Source: a virus. From it: 64,000 bases of DNA. Positions within the stretch are counted from its first letter, which is position 1. Each line of letters begins with the position of its first letter. The stretch lies in IMG/VR virus record IMGVR_UViG_3300005253_000050, positions 29,601-93,600 of that record. One strand, 5' to 3'. A model generated the notes under the pieces. That model saw nothing but the letters and a program-made list of their open reading frames with translations. It was not told where the DNA came from and searched no databases. Position numbers and translations under genes: made by a program. Below are positions 37,681 to 46,864 of this stretch, in pieces.

Positions 37681-38244
37681 ATGACCGCGCAAATCAACCA
37701 TGTCCGCCTGAAACCGCGCAAACCGGCCGCTGGGCAGGTGAAGCGTCAATACGGCGCCCCTTGGGGGTTCAACTACAAAGCGGGTGTCTGGTATGTCGAG
37801 CCGGACGATCTCGCCGATGAGCGCGTGGCGTATTTGCGTACCATCCACATGAATTCGTGCGATCCATTCTCGCCGCGCGCGTTCAATCTCTGCACCCGCG
37901 AAGAGGCGGAGCAGATCAAGCTCTACGAGGAGTCCGGTGAGCTCGAGCAGGTGCTGAAGGCCTCACGGCCCGCCGCCCCTCCGGCCCCGACGGCCGAGGG
38001 CGCCGCGGCTCCCTCTGAGGATCTCAACCTCCCGGCGCCGAAGTCCGAGCTCGCGGCCGCCGCGCAAGCGGCAGCCACGGCATCTGCGGAGGCGCTCGAG
38101 AAGAAATCGGCACCACCGCCCGCGGAGCAGCTGACGCAAGATGCCACTGCTGACCCGCCCAGCGCTCCCAAGAAGACGGGGGCCAAGTCCAACAAGTCGA
38201 AGGCCGGCCGCCCCCGGGCCCGTCGGCGAAATCCTGGACGTTAG
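37681..38244 (+). CDS. Structural-region protein with basic Ala/Pro tail
   Basis: The product has 187 residues, with AAAGGAGTCCAC before the ATG. Residues 1-80 look folded (YGAPWGFNYKAGVWYVEPDDL). From residue 90 to the end it is low-complexity Ala/Pro/Glu and then strongly basic (KSNKSKAGRPRARRRNPG), suggesting a disordered tail that may bind DNA or a partner. The function is unknown; it is likely a virion component by position. Confidence 0.62.
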   Translation: MTAQINHVRLKPRKPAAGQVKRQYGAPWGFNYKAGVWYVEPDDLADERVAYLRTIHMNSCDPFSPRAFNLCTREEAEQIKLYEESGELEQVLKASRPAAPPAPTAEGAAAPSEDLNLPAPKSELAAAAQAAATASAEALEKKSAPPPAEQLTQDATADPPSAPKKTGAKSNKSKAGRPRARRRNPGR

Positions 38245-38286
38245 GCCAGGCCCCTCGTGTCCACGACACGAACCAGAGACTGGCAC

Positions 38287-38526
38287 ATGGCCGCGTACTA
38301 CCAAGACGTGGCCGACGCCCGCGAGATAAAACTCGAGATGCAGGTGGTGGTGTCCGGGGGCCGCGGACAGGACTGCGAGTTCGTCTTCACGGACCCCGCC
38401 GACTTGATCCCCGAACTAGAACAGTCCTGGAGTGGCTCCAAGCAGGCACGCTACGCGGGCAGGCTGAGGGCCGTGAGGCAGCAGATGGCACAGGCCCAGC
38501 GCCGCCATCAACGACGATCTGGCTGA
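38287..38526 (+). CDS. Small hypothetical protein in the head region
   Basis: I chose the ATG at 38287 (79 residues). A GTG at 38257 is the alternative; neither has a clear ribosome binding site. The sequence is mixed, with a basic helical C-terminus (YAGRLRAVRQQMAQAQRRHQ). It is not recognised. Confidence 0.5.
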   Translation: MAAYYQDVADAREIKLEMQVVVSGGRGQDCEFVFTDPADLIPELEQSWSGSKQARYAGRLRAVRQQMAQAQRRHQRRSG

Positions 38527-38559
38527 GCGCGAAGAGCGCCAGCCGAGTAGGAGTAAATC

Positions 38560-38868
38560 ATGGCTGTAGGCGATCTTCCGGTGCCTGTGAAATCAACCGT
38601 CAACGCCACCGCGGCTTCTGGCGAGAAGGTGCCGTTCAACGGCAAGCGGGTGCGGATCTACATGGAGAACCTGTCCACGTTGTACGACGTGTGGATTTAT
38701 TGGGGCACTGCTGCGGTGATCGGCGAGGGACGTCGGCTGCAGGCCGATGGCGGCGCGATTGAAATCGAGATCGATACCTCCAAGGGTGATGACTGGGCCA
38801 AGGACTCGATCCACATGATCGCAACCGGTGCCAGCGCCGACGTGGCGGTCGAGGAGCTTTCGTCATGA
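38560..38868 (+). CDS. Small beta-rich structural-region protein
   Basis: The product has 102 residues, with AGGAGTAAATC before the ATG. It is strand-rich (RVRIYMENLSTLYDVWIYWG; GAIEIEIDTSKGDD). It overlaps the next gene by four bases. It may be a small head or head-fibre protein by position; no motif is visible. Confidence 0.62.
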   Translation: MAVGDLPVPVKSTVNATAASGEKVPFNGKRVRIYMENLSTLYDVWIYWGTAAVIGEGRRLQADGGAIEIEIDTSKGDDWAKDSIHMIATGASADVAVEELSS

Positions 38869-39839
38869 GAATCTGGCAAAGACTTGGCAGGGGAATAAAG
38901 TCCGCTGCAACTGCCTCATACGTGATCATCACCAACGGCGTCGACGTCGCCCGGCTGTCCGCGGCCAATCTGGGCCACAGCGTCACCGACATCGTGCTCT
39001 CTACCCAGCACCTCGGCGCGGACGGAAACCCGATGCCGAGTGGCTTCGATGCGGCAGCGGCTCTTGCCACCATTCAGCTCGGCCAGCTTATGTCAGTGAA
39101 CGGTCAAGGGATTGCGAGGAGCGGGATCCACTTCACGGCGGTCCGGTTTTCTGCAACCGAAATCGACCTGGCTGGTGGTTTTCCTTCGATCACGAATAAG
39201 GGACAGTTCATCGGCGTGGCGCAGATCAGTTCCGCCGGAGTGATCACCATCTTCTATCCGCAGGTGCATGCCTTCGACTGGAACGCTGCCAACGCCCGGC
39301 TGACCATCACCGGCGCGACGTTCGATCCGACGGACACCTTCGTGGTTGTGATTACCGGCGCTGATCGCTACGCCAACGACCCGGGAAACTATGGCATGTT
39401 CGCCGAGGTGGGCCACTTCCCGACTCGGGGCGACAGTGCTGGCGCAGACCTTCTGCCAGGTGGGGCGCAGGCCTTCACTGCCGGCTGGGTTGATGTTGGC
39501 CCCGAGATCGGCCTGCTGTTCATTGGCTGGTTGGAAACGTTCTGGACCCTGAATATCAATGACAGCACAGGTCTTCAGGTGCGGCTAGTGGAGAAGCATG
39601 AGAGCGGCGGGGCAGAGGAGTATCCGGCATCAGTCGAAACTTATGGTGTGGCCGCAGTTGCAGTGCAGGCTGGCTACCACGCCATCACGGCGGACATCGA
39701 CCAGTTGCTTCCACTTAGCTACAAGATCTCCGGCAAATACCCCGTTGGCCAACTGCAAATCAAGGCCGGGGTATTGGGCGCGGGCGTCGATGCTTCGGCC
39801 GACGCCCTACGTGTCATCCGTAGCACATTCGAGGGGTAG
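38865..39839 (+). CDS. Structural-region protein of unknown type
   Basis: The product has 324 residues, ATGA overlap with the gene before. It is predominantly beta-strand with a repeated Gly/Ala pattern (YVIITNGVDVARLSAANLGH; TFVVVITGADRYANDP) and few charged residues, typical of virion surface proteins. There is no clear domain. It lies within the block of predicted head-associated proteins between capsid and connector genes. Confidence 0.65.
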   Translation: MRIWQRLGRGIKSAATASYVIITNGVDVARLSAANLGHSVTDIVLSTQHLGADGNPMPSGFDAAAALATIQLGQLMSVNGQGIARSGIHFTAVRFSATEIDLAGGFPSITNKGQFIGVAQISSAGVITIFYPQVHAFDWNAANARLTITGATFDPTDTFVVVITGADRYANDPGNYGMFAEVGHFPTRGDSAGADLLPGGAQAFTAGWVDVGPEIGLLFIGWLETFWTLNINDSTGLQVRLVEKHESGGAEEYPASVETYGVAAVAVQAGYHAITADIDQLLPLSYKISGKYPVGQLQIKAGVLGAGVDASADALRVIRSTFEG

Positions 39840-39841
39840 AT

Positions 39842-40300
39842 ATGGGATTCCAAGGACACGGAAGCGCCGCTTTGGATGCCCTTCAGGCATTCGGTTTTTG
39901 CCATGTTTCAACACCGGCAGCGACAAATATTGCCACCGGTGGGACCTATGTCAAAACAGCGGGCACCACCTCCCCGGGCACTGAAAGAGACTTCACCCAC
40001 ACAGATAACCGGCTGACGTACACCGGCACAGAAACGCGTTTATTCGCGGTGATCGTGGCGGTGTCGATGACGTCGAGCAACAATGTCACAACCCACTGGC
40101 GCGTCGCCGTCAACGGAACTCCGTTGGCCTCGTCTGAGCAGAAGCGATTGGTGGCAACTGGCGGCGATGTTGGCAACGCGAGCATTTCTACGGAAGTCGA
40201 ACTGTCTACTGGCGATTACGTTGAGGTCTGGTGTACCACTGAAGTGGGTGAGGACACTAAGACGATCCAAGCCGAAAACATGACGCTGACCGTGGAGTAG
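39842..40300 (+). CDS. Jelly-roll-like structural protein
   Basis: The product has 152 residues. The sequence TYTGTETRLFAVIVAVSMTS...THWRVAVNGTPL...VELSTGDYVEVWC is the pattern of a C1q/TNF-like jelly roll found in phage fibres and heads. It starts two bases after the previous stop. It is likely on the virion surface; this is inferred from pattern and context. Confidence 0.62.
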   Translation: MGFQGHGSAALDALQAFGFCHVSTPAATNIATGGTYVKTAGTTSPGTERDFTHTDNRLTYTGTETRLFAVIVAVSMTSSNNVTTHWRVAVNGTPLASSEQKRLVATGGDVGNASISTEVELSTGDYVEVWCTTEVGEDTKTIQAENMTLTVE

Positions 40301-40309
40301 GAGAAAACA

Positions 40310-40780
40310 ATGATTCCACTTCCTGAGAAAATCGAAATCACCGCGAACGTGGCCCCCGACAACCTGAACGACGGGGCGCGGGCAAAGTATGACAGCGGCG
40401 AACAGACGGGCGTATTCGAGCCCAAGGACCTGAGCACCGCAGCCCGGGTGAAGTACGACGCCTACTACGCGGAGCGCATCCGCCGCAGAGACCCGTCACA
40501 GCCAGGCGTGGCCCAGGAAGCCCTGGACTGTCTGGCCGAGCTGAAGGCCGACAATCGGTCCACGGAGGAACTTCACAGGCTGGGCTACTCGTACCGCAGC
40601 ACCCTGAAGCCTGCCCAGAACGAAGAGAAGCGCATCCAGCGGGACCTTGGACGGATGCTGTCGAAAGACGTGCAGGAGAACCCGGCCGTCGCGCTGAAGG
40701 TGGCGGACGTGAAGGGGAAGATTGCCGACTTCGTGGAGTTCGTCCCCAAGGCCGTGGAGCCCGCGCCCATGGCGGAGTAG
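40310..40780 (+). CDS. Helical structural-region protein
   Basis: The product has 156 residues, with AGGAGAAAACA before the ATG. It is rich in charged helices (PEEALDCLAELKADNRS-like; EEKRIQRDLGRMLSKD) and, unlike its neighbours, has few strands. It may be an assembly factor rather than a surface protein. The function is unknown. Confidence 0.6.
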   Translation: MIPLPEKIEITANVAPDNLNDGARAKYDSGEQTGVFEPKDLSTAARVKYDAYYAERIRRRDPSQPGVAQEALDCLAELKADNRSTEELHRLGYSYRSTLKPAQNEEKRIQRDLGRMLSKDVQENPAVALKVADVKGKIADFVEFVPKAVEPAPMAE

Positions 40781-40783
40781 CCA

Positions 40784-41809
40784 ATGGTCGCCAACGTCTA
40801 CCCTAGCCGCGCAGCCGAGCGCACAATATTTTTGGAGCGGTTCAGGAATCCTGCCGACGTGGCCAGGAACGGGGGCACCCTTGTTGGAAACCCGACGTTC
40901 CTTTCCGGTGGTGGAGTGCGGTTGGACGGGGCCGCAGATGCGGCGACCTTCGCTATTGGCGCTACGGAATTGGCTGTCCCTGAAATCTCGTTCGACTGCC
41001 GATTCACCCCAGGCTTCGCGGTAGACGATTCGGCCAACCACTATCTATACGACTCTTCGGCGAGCAACAGATACGCGGTCGTAAAAGATATACTTAATCA
41101 ACTCAATATTACGCTCGGCGACTTGTCGGTGCAGGCCATCCTTCTGGGTGATTACCAAGCCTACTGGCTCACTAACGAAGAGAACCGCCTGATCGTTTCT
41201 TCCAACGGCACGTTGACCAATGTGTGGTTGAACGGTACTCAAATTCTCACCAACGACTCCACCGCGTGGACGGTCAAGTACCCGACGGTTTTGACAGTAG
41301 GATCGCGCTACAGCGGTATCCAGTTCTTTGAAGGTGCGATGCACAGCCTCGCTATCCGCGCCCGTCTACTCACCCAGGCAGACGTAGACGCCATAGAGAG
41401 CGGGCGCCTGTGGACCTACCCCAACGAGTCGACTCTGTACGCCGACATGTCCACCGCCATCATCGACGGAGTAGCCGATCGCACCCTGGACCGGAGCCGC
41501 AACGGGCTGACGGTGCTTCTGGGGAATGGCACGGGCACCGGGACTCCGGCCTGGCAGAACCCGGGCTTTCTGTTCGACGCGGTGAACGACCTGCTCACGC
41601 TACCAGCCGATCCCACCGGGACCTTCACTGTGGCTTGGAAGCGGCGGAATGAGGCGACGGTGTTTGAGAGCGACCTCACCACATGGAATCTGATTAAGGT
41701 CGGTGGTGGCTTCACGGGGTTGCTGGACTATCTGGCCTGGTGGCCTTTCACGCTTAGCCCGTTGCAGCAGGTCGACCTCAACTACCAATGGGCCGGGGGC
41801 AGAGCATGA
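40784..41809 (+). CDS. LamG/concanavalin-like virion protein
   Basis: The product has 341 residues, ATG three bases after the previous stop. It has the features of a concanavalin-like (LamG) jelly roll: a strand-rich core with VRLDGAADAATFAI, YDSSASNRYAVVKD, LTNVWLNGTQILTND and a closing FFEGAMHSLAIRARLLTQADVDAI stretch. These domains bind glycans or proteins on surfaces. The following gene has the same type of domain twice. Location between head genes suggests head fibres. Confidence 0.68.
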   Translation: MVANVYPSRAAERTIFLERFRNPADVARNGGTLVGNPTFLSGGGVRLDGAADAATFAIGATELAVPEISFDCRFTPGFAVDDSANHYLYDSSASNRYAVVKDILNQLNITLGDLSVQAILLGDYQAYWLTNEENRLIVSSNGTLTNVWLNGTQILTNDSTAWTVKYPTVLTVGSRYSGIQFFEGAMHSLAIRARLLTQADVDAIESGRLWTYPNESTLYADMSTAIIDGVADRTLDRSRNGLTVLLGNGTGTGTPAWQNPGFLFDAVNDLLTLPADPTGTFTVAWKRRNEATVFESDLTTWNLIKVGGGFTGLLDYLAWWPFTLSPLQQVDLNYQWAGGRA

Positions 41810-43728
41810 GTAGATTTCTACCCCCTGTGACGGACGGGCTGGTCTTGGCCGTGCTCCCCTACGCCAACTCCCTGTTGGACCACTCCGGGGCTGGTCGGCA
41901 TCCCTCTCTGTCCGCAGTTGCAGGCATGGAGTGGATACGGTCCAACGGTGTGATGCAGCTTCGGGCGACTGGGACTGGCTTACTTACGGTGGCTAACGAC
42001 GCGACCATAGAAGCCATCACGGACAACTCGTTTTTCGTTGGTGTTAGCGGCAGCGACCCTGTGTCGCAGGCCAGGTGGTTCAGCAAGCGGGATGCTGGCG
42101 GTACCCAACTGGACGTGTACGCAGACACAGCCACAACGGTCGGCATATACGACGGCATTGTCGCGCGGGCCGCGACAATGGGGTCATGGGCAGGGGTGCA
42201 TAGTTTTGCTCTGAATTTCCCATCTGGCGGGGCTGGGGACTTGTTCAGAAACGGAGTTCCGCACGCGGCATTCAGTGGGGTTTCTACGTTCTCTGGACAC
42301 ACTGCCGATATCTCGATCGGCAACCAGTACACCGGAACGAAGCCACTTAGCAAACCGCAATTCGCCTTGCTTTGGTACTCCCGGATTCTAGCAGCTTGGG
42401 AGCATTCCCTGAACCACGCCTGGAGTGAGTCCCTGCGCTCTCCTAGCCTGCCCCACAACCGGCGCTTCTTCGACATGGGCTCACTGGTGGAGCACGGCAA
42501 CGCGAACGGCGAAGTGGCATCCTACGATTTCAGCGACGTGACCGGACGCAGTGCGCCCGACCGCAGTGGGGGCGGCTACACCGCTACCCTGGTCGGCCCG
42601 GTCATGCCGGTCAACACGGAGGTGGGACGGGCGCTTTCGTTCGATGGTGACACTTCTCGGGCGACGCTGGCTAGTGATGTGGTGGGCAATGCTGCGGTTT
42701 CATTCAGCGCGTTAGTCCGGGCCAACAGTTCTGGCGGTGCTGGTGGTGGAAGACTTATTGACAACACGAAGTTTCTGATTTACTTCCGCTCGGCCAATCG
42801 CATTAGTTTGTCGTCGAACGGAGGGGTAACCAAGATCGAAAGCCCCGCCAGCAGCATTCTGTACAAAAATTGGCATCACCTCGTAGTCACCAGGGACGCA
42901 GCAGGTGCTGGGGAAATTTACATTGATGGTGCGGTAGTCATCACGGGAGCTACAGGCACGCCTGTTGCGGCAGCGGCTGTTGTGCTTGGAAATCGGGCAG
43001 CGGGTACTCGCGGCTGGGATGGTGACATAAAAAACGTGATCCTTCACAATCGCATTTTGGATGGTGCAGAGGTAAAGGTCGACTACGCCAAGATTGCCCG
43101 CAAGGTGATGTACCAGCTCAAGCTAGATCAGGTCCCCCCGACATTTACCGATGTGCTACCTGGCCAGGTAATCCCCGGGACGGACTACACGGTGAGAACT
43201 GGGGCATTTGCGGTGCGGGAAGACCCCGCAACAAGCGAGAACTATATAGTGTGCGTGACGGCTGGGGTTTACACGCGACCGAATCCTTTTGCTTCCGGAA
43301 CGTCAGAATTCGACGTGGAAAAAGGCGGCGGCACGAACAGCCTGAATCTTCTGTTTAGCGTGGTGGCCCCGACAGACTGGACAGATCCTGCCCAGAACGG
43401 CTACATGTATCAGTTTAGTTCGACGGAACGGGCCGTGCTCCGCAGAATAACGGCGGGTGGATCGACGCCGATTGCTATGTCAGATGCCGCCTACGTTGTT
43501 AACAATCAGAGATACAAAATCCGGATTTCGGTCAGCTCTGTTGGCGTATTTACGGCATACATCATGGGCGGCACTTTCGCAAACTGGACCCTGGTCAGCG
43601 CGGCGGGTGGCGGATCGAATCCGGTGACAGACACCACGCACACGACTAGTGTTTACACCGTGTTCGATTTTGACGCGGGTGATCGGCAATATGGAGAAAT
43701 CCGTTACTTGGGCGTAGTGAAGCCATGA
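41806..43728 (+). CDS. Large LamG-domain virion protein
   Basis: The product has 640 residues from the ATG at 41806 (ATGA overlap); an ATG at 41788 is possible. At least two concanavalin-like domains are visible: one around residues 30-200 (ending KPQFALLWYSRILAAWEH) and one around 215-420 with the classic LamG run (GRALSFDGDTSRATL, NWHHLVVTRDAAGAGEIYIDG, GDIKNVILHNRILDGAEV). A third beta-rich part follows. It is likely a receptor- or surface-binding protein of the virion; whether on head or tail is not shown. Confidence 0.75.
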   Translation: MSRFLPPVTDGLVLAVLPYANSLLDHSGAGRHPSLSAVAGMEWIRSNGVMQLRATGTGLLTVANDATIEAITDNSFFVGVSGSDPVSQARWFSKRDAGGTQLDVYADTATTVGIYDGIVARAATMGSWAGVHSFALNFPSGGAGDLFRNGVPHAAFSGVSTFSGHTADISIGNQYTGTKPLSKPQFALLWYSRILAAWEHSLNHAWSESLRSPSLPHNRRFFDMGSLVEHGNANGEVASYDFSDVTGRSAPDRSGGGYTATLVGPVMPVNTEVGRALSFDGDTSRATLASDVVGNAAVSFSALVRANSSGGAGGGRLIDNTKFLIYFRSANRISLSSNGGVTKIESPASSILYKNWHHLVVTRDAAGAGEIYIDGAVVITGATGTPVAAAAVVLGNRAAGTRGWDGDIKNVILHNRILDGAEVKVDYAKIARKVMYQLKLDQVPPTFTDVLPGQVIPGTDYTVRTGAFAVREDPATSENYIVCVTAGVYTRPNPFASGTSEFDVEKGGGTNSLNLLFSVVAPTDWTDPAQNGYMYQFSSTERAVLRRITAGGSTPIAMSDAAYVVNNQRYKIRISVSSVGVFTAYIMGGTFANWTLVSAAGGGSNPVTDTTHTTSVYTVFDFDAGDRQYGEIRYLGVVKP

Positions 43729-44756
43729 CCCCCAGAGACCTCCGGACAGAGTGGCTCGGCACCGGCAGCGGCGTGCGCCTTCGCTGGAGGGTCGACCTGC
43801 TCGCTACGGCCATGCTCACCTGGACTCACGTCGAGGTGTTCTCCCGCGCCAACGAGGCGGCCCCGTGGGTGGCCACGGGTGCCCCTGTGCTGCTCGTGGC
43901 TGGGACGAACGAGTATTCCCTGGACCATGTAGCCGGGACCGAGACAACGCTCTACACGGTCGCCCTGTGGGTGGCTGGGCCGACGGTGGGGGACTACGCC
44001 TCCCAGGTGGTTGGCAGCGGCGGCGGCCGGTATGCCACCGTTCAGGATGTCAGAGACGAGGGCATCGCCGCCCCCGAGCATGACAACGCCAGGGTCCGCA
44101 AGATGATCCTCAAGGCCGAGGCCTGGCTCGAGCGCACCACCCGGCGGTTCTTCTACCCGCGGGAGCTCTCGCTTCGGTTCGGTGGCAACGGAAACAGGAT
44201 CCTCCCCATCCACGTCCCGCTGATCCAGATCGATTCTGTGGAGACTCTCTCCTCTGATTGGCCAACGGACCCATCGAACGACGTGGCGCTGGCCTCCGTC
44301 CAGGTCTACAACCGCCACCTCACGATGGGATTGGCATCAGACGACGACCGCGACAACCCAAGGCTCATTCTGGAGTCTGGATCCTACTGGCCCCCCGGGC
44401 GGCAGAACATTCAGCTGACCGGATGGTTCGGATACACCGAGCTTGCGCCCAACGAGGAGCCCGGGGAGACGTCCTCCGGATCCCAGGTCCCTCTGTCTCG
44501 AGGCGACACCCCGCCTGACATCAAAGAGGTCGCGATGCGTCTCACGATTCGTCGCCTACCACAGGCCGGCGATCCAGACGAGGAGGACTTCTGGACGCAG
44601 CGGCACCGGGTCTCGCGGTGGAAGACACGCGACCAGGAGATCCAGCTGCTATCGCCGAAGTCGGCCGGTGGGATCGTCGGGCAGTTCACCGGCGACCCGC
44701 TGATCGACAACATCGTGGCGCAGTTCTCGGCGCCGGCGACCGGGAGGATGGTCTGA
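43725..44756 (+). CDS. Head-tail connector protein (gp6-like)
   Basis: The product has 343 residues, ATGA overlap. After an N-terminal beta domain (a fibronectin-like strand pattern, residues 1-95) comes the connector part: YATVQDVRDEGI, then an amphipathic helix (VRKMILKAEAWLERTTRRFFYP) and GYTEL...PPDIKEVAMRLTIRR. That is the helical pattern of the gp6/YqbG adaptor family that binds below the portal. The extra N-terminal domain is unusual for the family. Confidence 0.72.
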   Translation: MTPRDLRTEWLGTGSGVRLRWRVDLLATAMLTWTHVEVFSRANEAAPWVATGAPVLLVAGTNEYSLDHVAGTETTLYTVALWVAGPTVGDYASQVVGSGGGRYATVQDVRDEGIAAPEHDNARVRKMILKAEAWLERTTRRFFYPRELSLRFGGNGNRILPIHVPLIQIDSVETLSSDWPTDPSNDVALASVQVYNRHLTMGLASDDDRDNPRLILESGSYWPPGRQNIQLTGWFGYTELAPNEEPGETSSGSQVPLSRGDTPPDIKEVAMRLTIRRLPQAGDPDEEDFWTQRHRVSRWKTRDQEIQLLSPKSAGGIVGQFTGDPLIDNIVAQFSAPATGRMV

Positions 44757-45241
44757 TGAGAGGGCGCCTGGTCTTCCCCATGTTCGTCACGGTGGCCCCG
44801 CTCGACACCGCGGCGATTAAAACGGCCGACAACTACGACGAGGACTACCACACGACGAAGCTCGTCGACACCAACGCCGACGGCAAGGGCGAGCCGACCC
44901 GAGTGGAAGGGGATGAATTCGAGTTCAAGGCCCAGATCGAAAACGACATGGAGGAGCTCCAGCGGATGACGAAGAGCGGAGACGTGACAGACTCGGCCGT
45001 CGGGCTGGTGGTCCATCTCCGGGACATGGCTCGGCTGGGGCTCATCACTACCGCGCGCCCCCTCGGGGTGAAGAAGGCAGACCGGCTAGTGAAGCAGACG
45101 AACCGAAAGCGCGCGCTGGTGAAGGCCTACACGGCCCCGGAGTTGTTCTGCACTCACGCCAAGCACCTTGACGGGTACATCGGGCGCGAGGCGAACATGG
45201 CGCTTTTTGTCTTCGGCGAGCGCCCAGCGGGGCTTACATGA
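44756..45241 (+). CDS. Head-tail joining protein candidate
   Basis: The product has 161 residues, start sharing one base with the previous stop (TGATG). The position right after the connector and before the gp10-like protein is the usual place of a head closure protein. The middle is polar and helical, the end beta-rich (HLRDMARLGLITTARPL; NMALFVFGERP). The family is not certain. Confidence 0.62.
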   Translation: MRGRLVFPMFVTVAPLDTAAIKTADNYDEDYHTTKLVDTNADGKGEPTRVEGDEFEFKAQIENDMEELQRMTKSGDVTDSAVGLVVHLRDMARLGLITTARPLGVKKADRLVKQTNRKRALVKAYTAPELFCTHAKHLDGYIGREANMALFVFGERPAGLT

Positions 45242-45867
45242 CCGTCACCATCAACATCACCCTCAAGGGCAAGTGGTTCGACGCCACCGCGATTACAGCC
45301 AAGATGACAAAACGTGCGCCAAGGGCAATGGACATGGCGGTGCACGGGGCCGCGCTATCGTATCGCCGGCGCGTGGTGAAGGCGTTTGTTGCCCAGGGTG
45401 GTGGCGGGAAGAAATGGGACTCGCTTGGGATTATCACTCTCGCTCTCCGCAAGAACGCGGCCATGATCGGGAAGAGTGCGGCGGGCGGAACCAAGGCGCT
45501 GATCAGATCTGGGGACATGCGAAAGTCCGTGACGGTTCAGAGGGCCGGCAAGGCTCATTATTTTGTTGGGGTCCATAGGACTCACGGGAAGTACAACATC
45601 GCGCGCGTGCATGAGCAGCCCGGATCCAAGAGCGGGGTCTTCAAGATCAAGGTCTCGGACAAAATGCGCCGCTACTTTCTGTATTTGTACATCAAGGGCG
45701 CCATCCCAGCACCACTGAAGGCCACCACCACCCACGTCGTGGTCAAGCGCAGGTCCTTCCTGGAGTCCGTTTGGATGGCTGAGAAGGACGACATCGCCAA
45801 GGTCGCCGAGAAGCGATACTGGGCGGTGTTGACAACGGGCAAAGTGGGCGCCGGGAGAGTGCGCTAG
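45238..45867 (+). CDS. Tail completion/gp10-like protein
   Basis: The product has 209 residues, ATGA overlap. It is basic throughout, with KAPRAMDMAVHGAALSYRR-type helix, a Gly/Lys-rich loop (AQGGGGKKWDSL), MRKSVTVQ and YFVGVHRTHGKYNIARVHEQ, the layout of HK97 gp10/P2 gpS-like tail-completion proteins (helix, loop, W.xL, HxxG). These close the head-tail junction. The order in the operon agrees. Confidence 0.7.
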   Translation: MTVTINITLKGKWFDATAITAKMTKRAPRAMDMAVHGAALSYRRRVVKAFVAQGGGGKKWDSLGIITLALRKNAAMIGKSAAGGTKALIRSGDMRKSVTVQRAGKAHYFVGVHRTHGKYNIARVHEQPGSKSGVFKIKVSDKMRRYFLYLYIKGAIPAPLKATTTHVVVKRRSFLESVWMAEKDDIAKVAEKRYWAVLTTGKVGAGRVR

Positions 45868-46817
45868 TGGTCCCTTCGATCTACACCATCACCCCTGAGA
45901 CCAGCCTCGCCAGTGGGCGGGCTGTAGCGACGCTTACGGGCTGGGGATACAAGATCCCCGACGACCCTCCAGATGGCTACCTGGGCGACGACGTGACGCC
46001 TACCGTGGCCGTCCTGGTGAATGGCCGCGCGGCCGACGCCGTCGCGGTCTTGAGCGACACCGAGATCCAATTCCTTGTGCCCGAGTACCTCGGGCCGCCG
46101 GCAACCATGGATACAGCGGTCGATGTGGTGGTGAAGAACCTTGACGACGATGGGGATCCGATCGCGCTCGAGGAGGCGACGCTCGAAGGTGGATTCACTT
46201 ACAAACATCCCGACCTGACGGCCCCCTCGAACATCGAGTGGATCACCAGGTGCTTCCTGCGGATGCTCCGGCGAAACATCGTCGACAACGTCGGGATCAG
46301 CGCCTCGCCGGACTACTCCGACGCGGCGGCTACACAGGTCACCTTCGTGAGCGGGCTCCCTGCGGTGACGCTGGCCGGCCCAGACGTGATAGAAAACAAG
46401 GTCCTACGAGATAATGAGACCCGAGTCGAGGACGACGGACTCACGGGAAAGACCCGTAAAAACGCACCATATACAGCGGATGTCCTTTACGATATCATGT
46501 TGATAGGACGGGACAAGATCGAGTCCCAAAACCTCATGGAGGCAGCGGTTCGCTACTTCCAGAGGCGGCCGATCTTTGTTTTTCAGGCTGGCCCGTCGGA
46601 TCCAACCGAGATTGAGTGCCAGCTGTTTGTCGAAGGAACCTGGGCGCCGGCGGACAATGAGCAAGACCAGACATACACATATTCGAACAAGATCCGGCTC
46701 CAGGGGATCTGGATCGACGATTCGTCTGGACTGGCCGCCGCCGGATTACCGGCGCCCGATCAATTCTTTACCGATACATACGAGACCGAAGAACTGAGCA
46801 CAGAAGACATCGGCTGA
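45867..46817 (+). CDS. Tail terminator-type protein with IPT/TIG-like N-terminus
   Basis: A GTG at 45867 shares one base with the previous TAG; the product has 316 residues. The N-terminal 110 residues (PSIYTITPETSLASGRAVATL, then VLVNGRAADAVAVLSDTEIQF) match the IPT/TIG Ig-like fold. The following part (VLYDIMLIGRDKIESQNLME, YFQRRPIFVF) resembles the alpha/beta core of tail terminators. The position directly before the sheath fits a tail terminator. A fused TIG domain is unusual there. Confidence 0.68.
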   Translation: MVPSIYTITPETSLASGRAVATLTGWGYKIPDDPPDGYLGDDVTPTVAVLVNGRAADAVAVLSDTEIQFLVPEYLGPPATMDTAVDVVVKNLDDDGDPIALEEATLEGGFTYKHPDLTAPSNIEWITRCFLRMLRRNIVDNVGISASPDYSDAAATQVTFVSGLPAVTLAGPDVIENKVLRDNETRVEDDGLTGKTRKNAPYTADVLYDIMLIGRDKIESQNLMEAAVRYFQRRPIFVFQAGPSDPTEIECQLFVEGTWAPADNEQDQTYTYSNKIRLQGIWIDDSSGLAAAGLPAPDQFFTDTYETEELSTEDIG

Positions 46818-46830
46818 TCCCCACTGGGGA
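46818..46830 (+). other. Small hairpin before the sheath gene
   Basis: TCCCC-ACT-GGGGA, a five-base stem with three-base loop, lies between the preceding gene and the sheath. It could protect the sheath message from 5' decay. No T run follows. Confidence 0.35.
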
Positions 46831-46864
46831 CTGAGCCTAAGGCAAGCTGTAAGAGGAGAACCCC

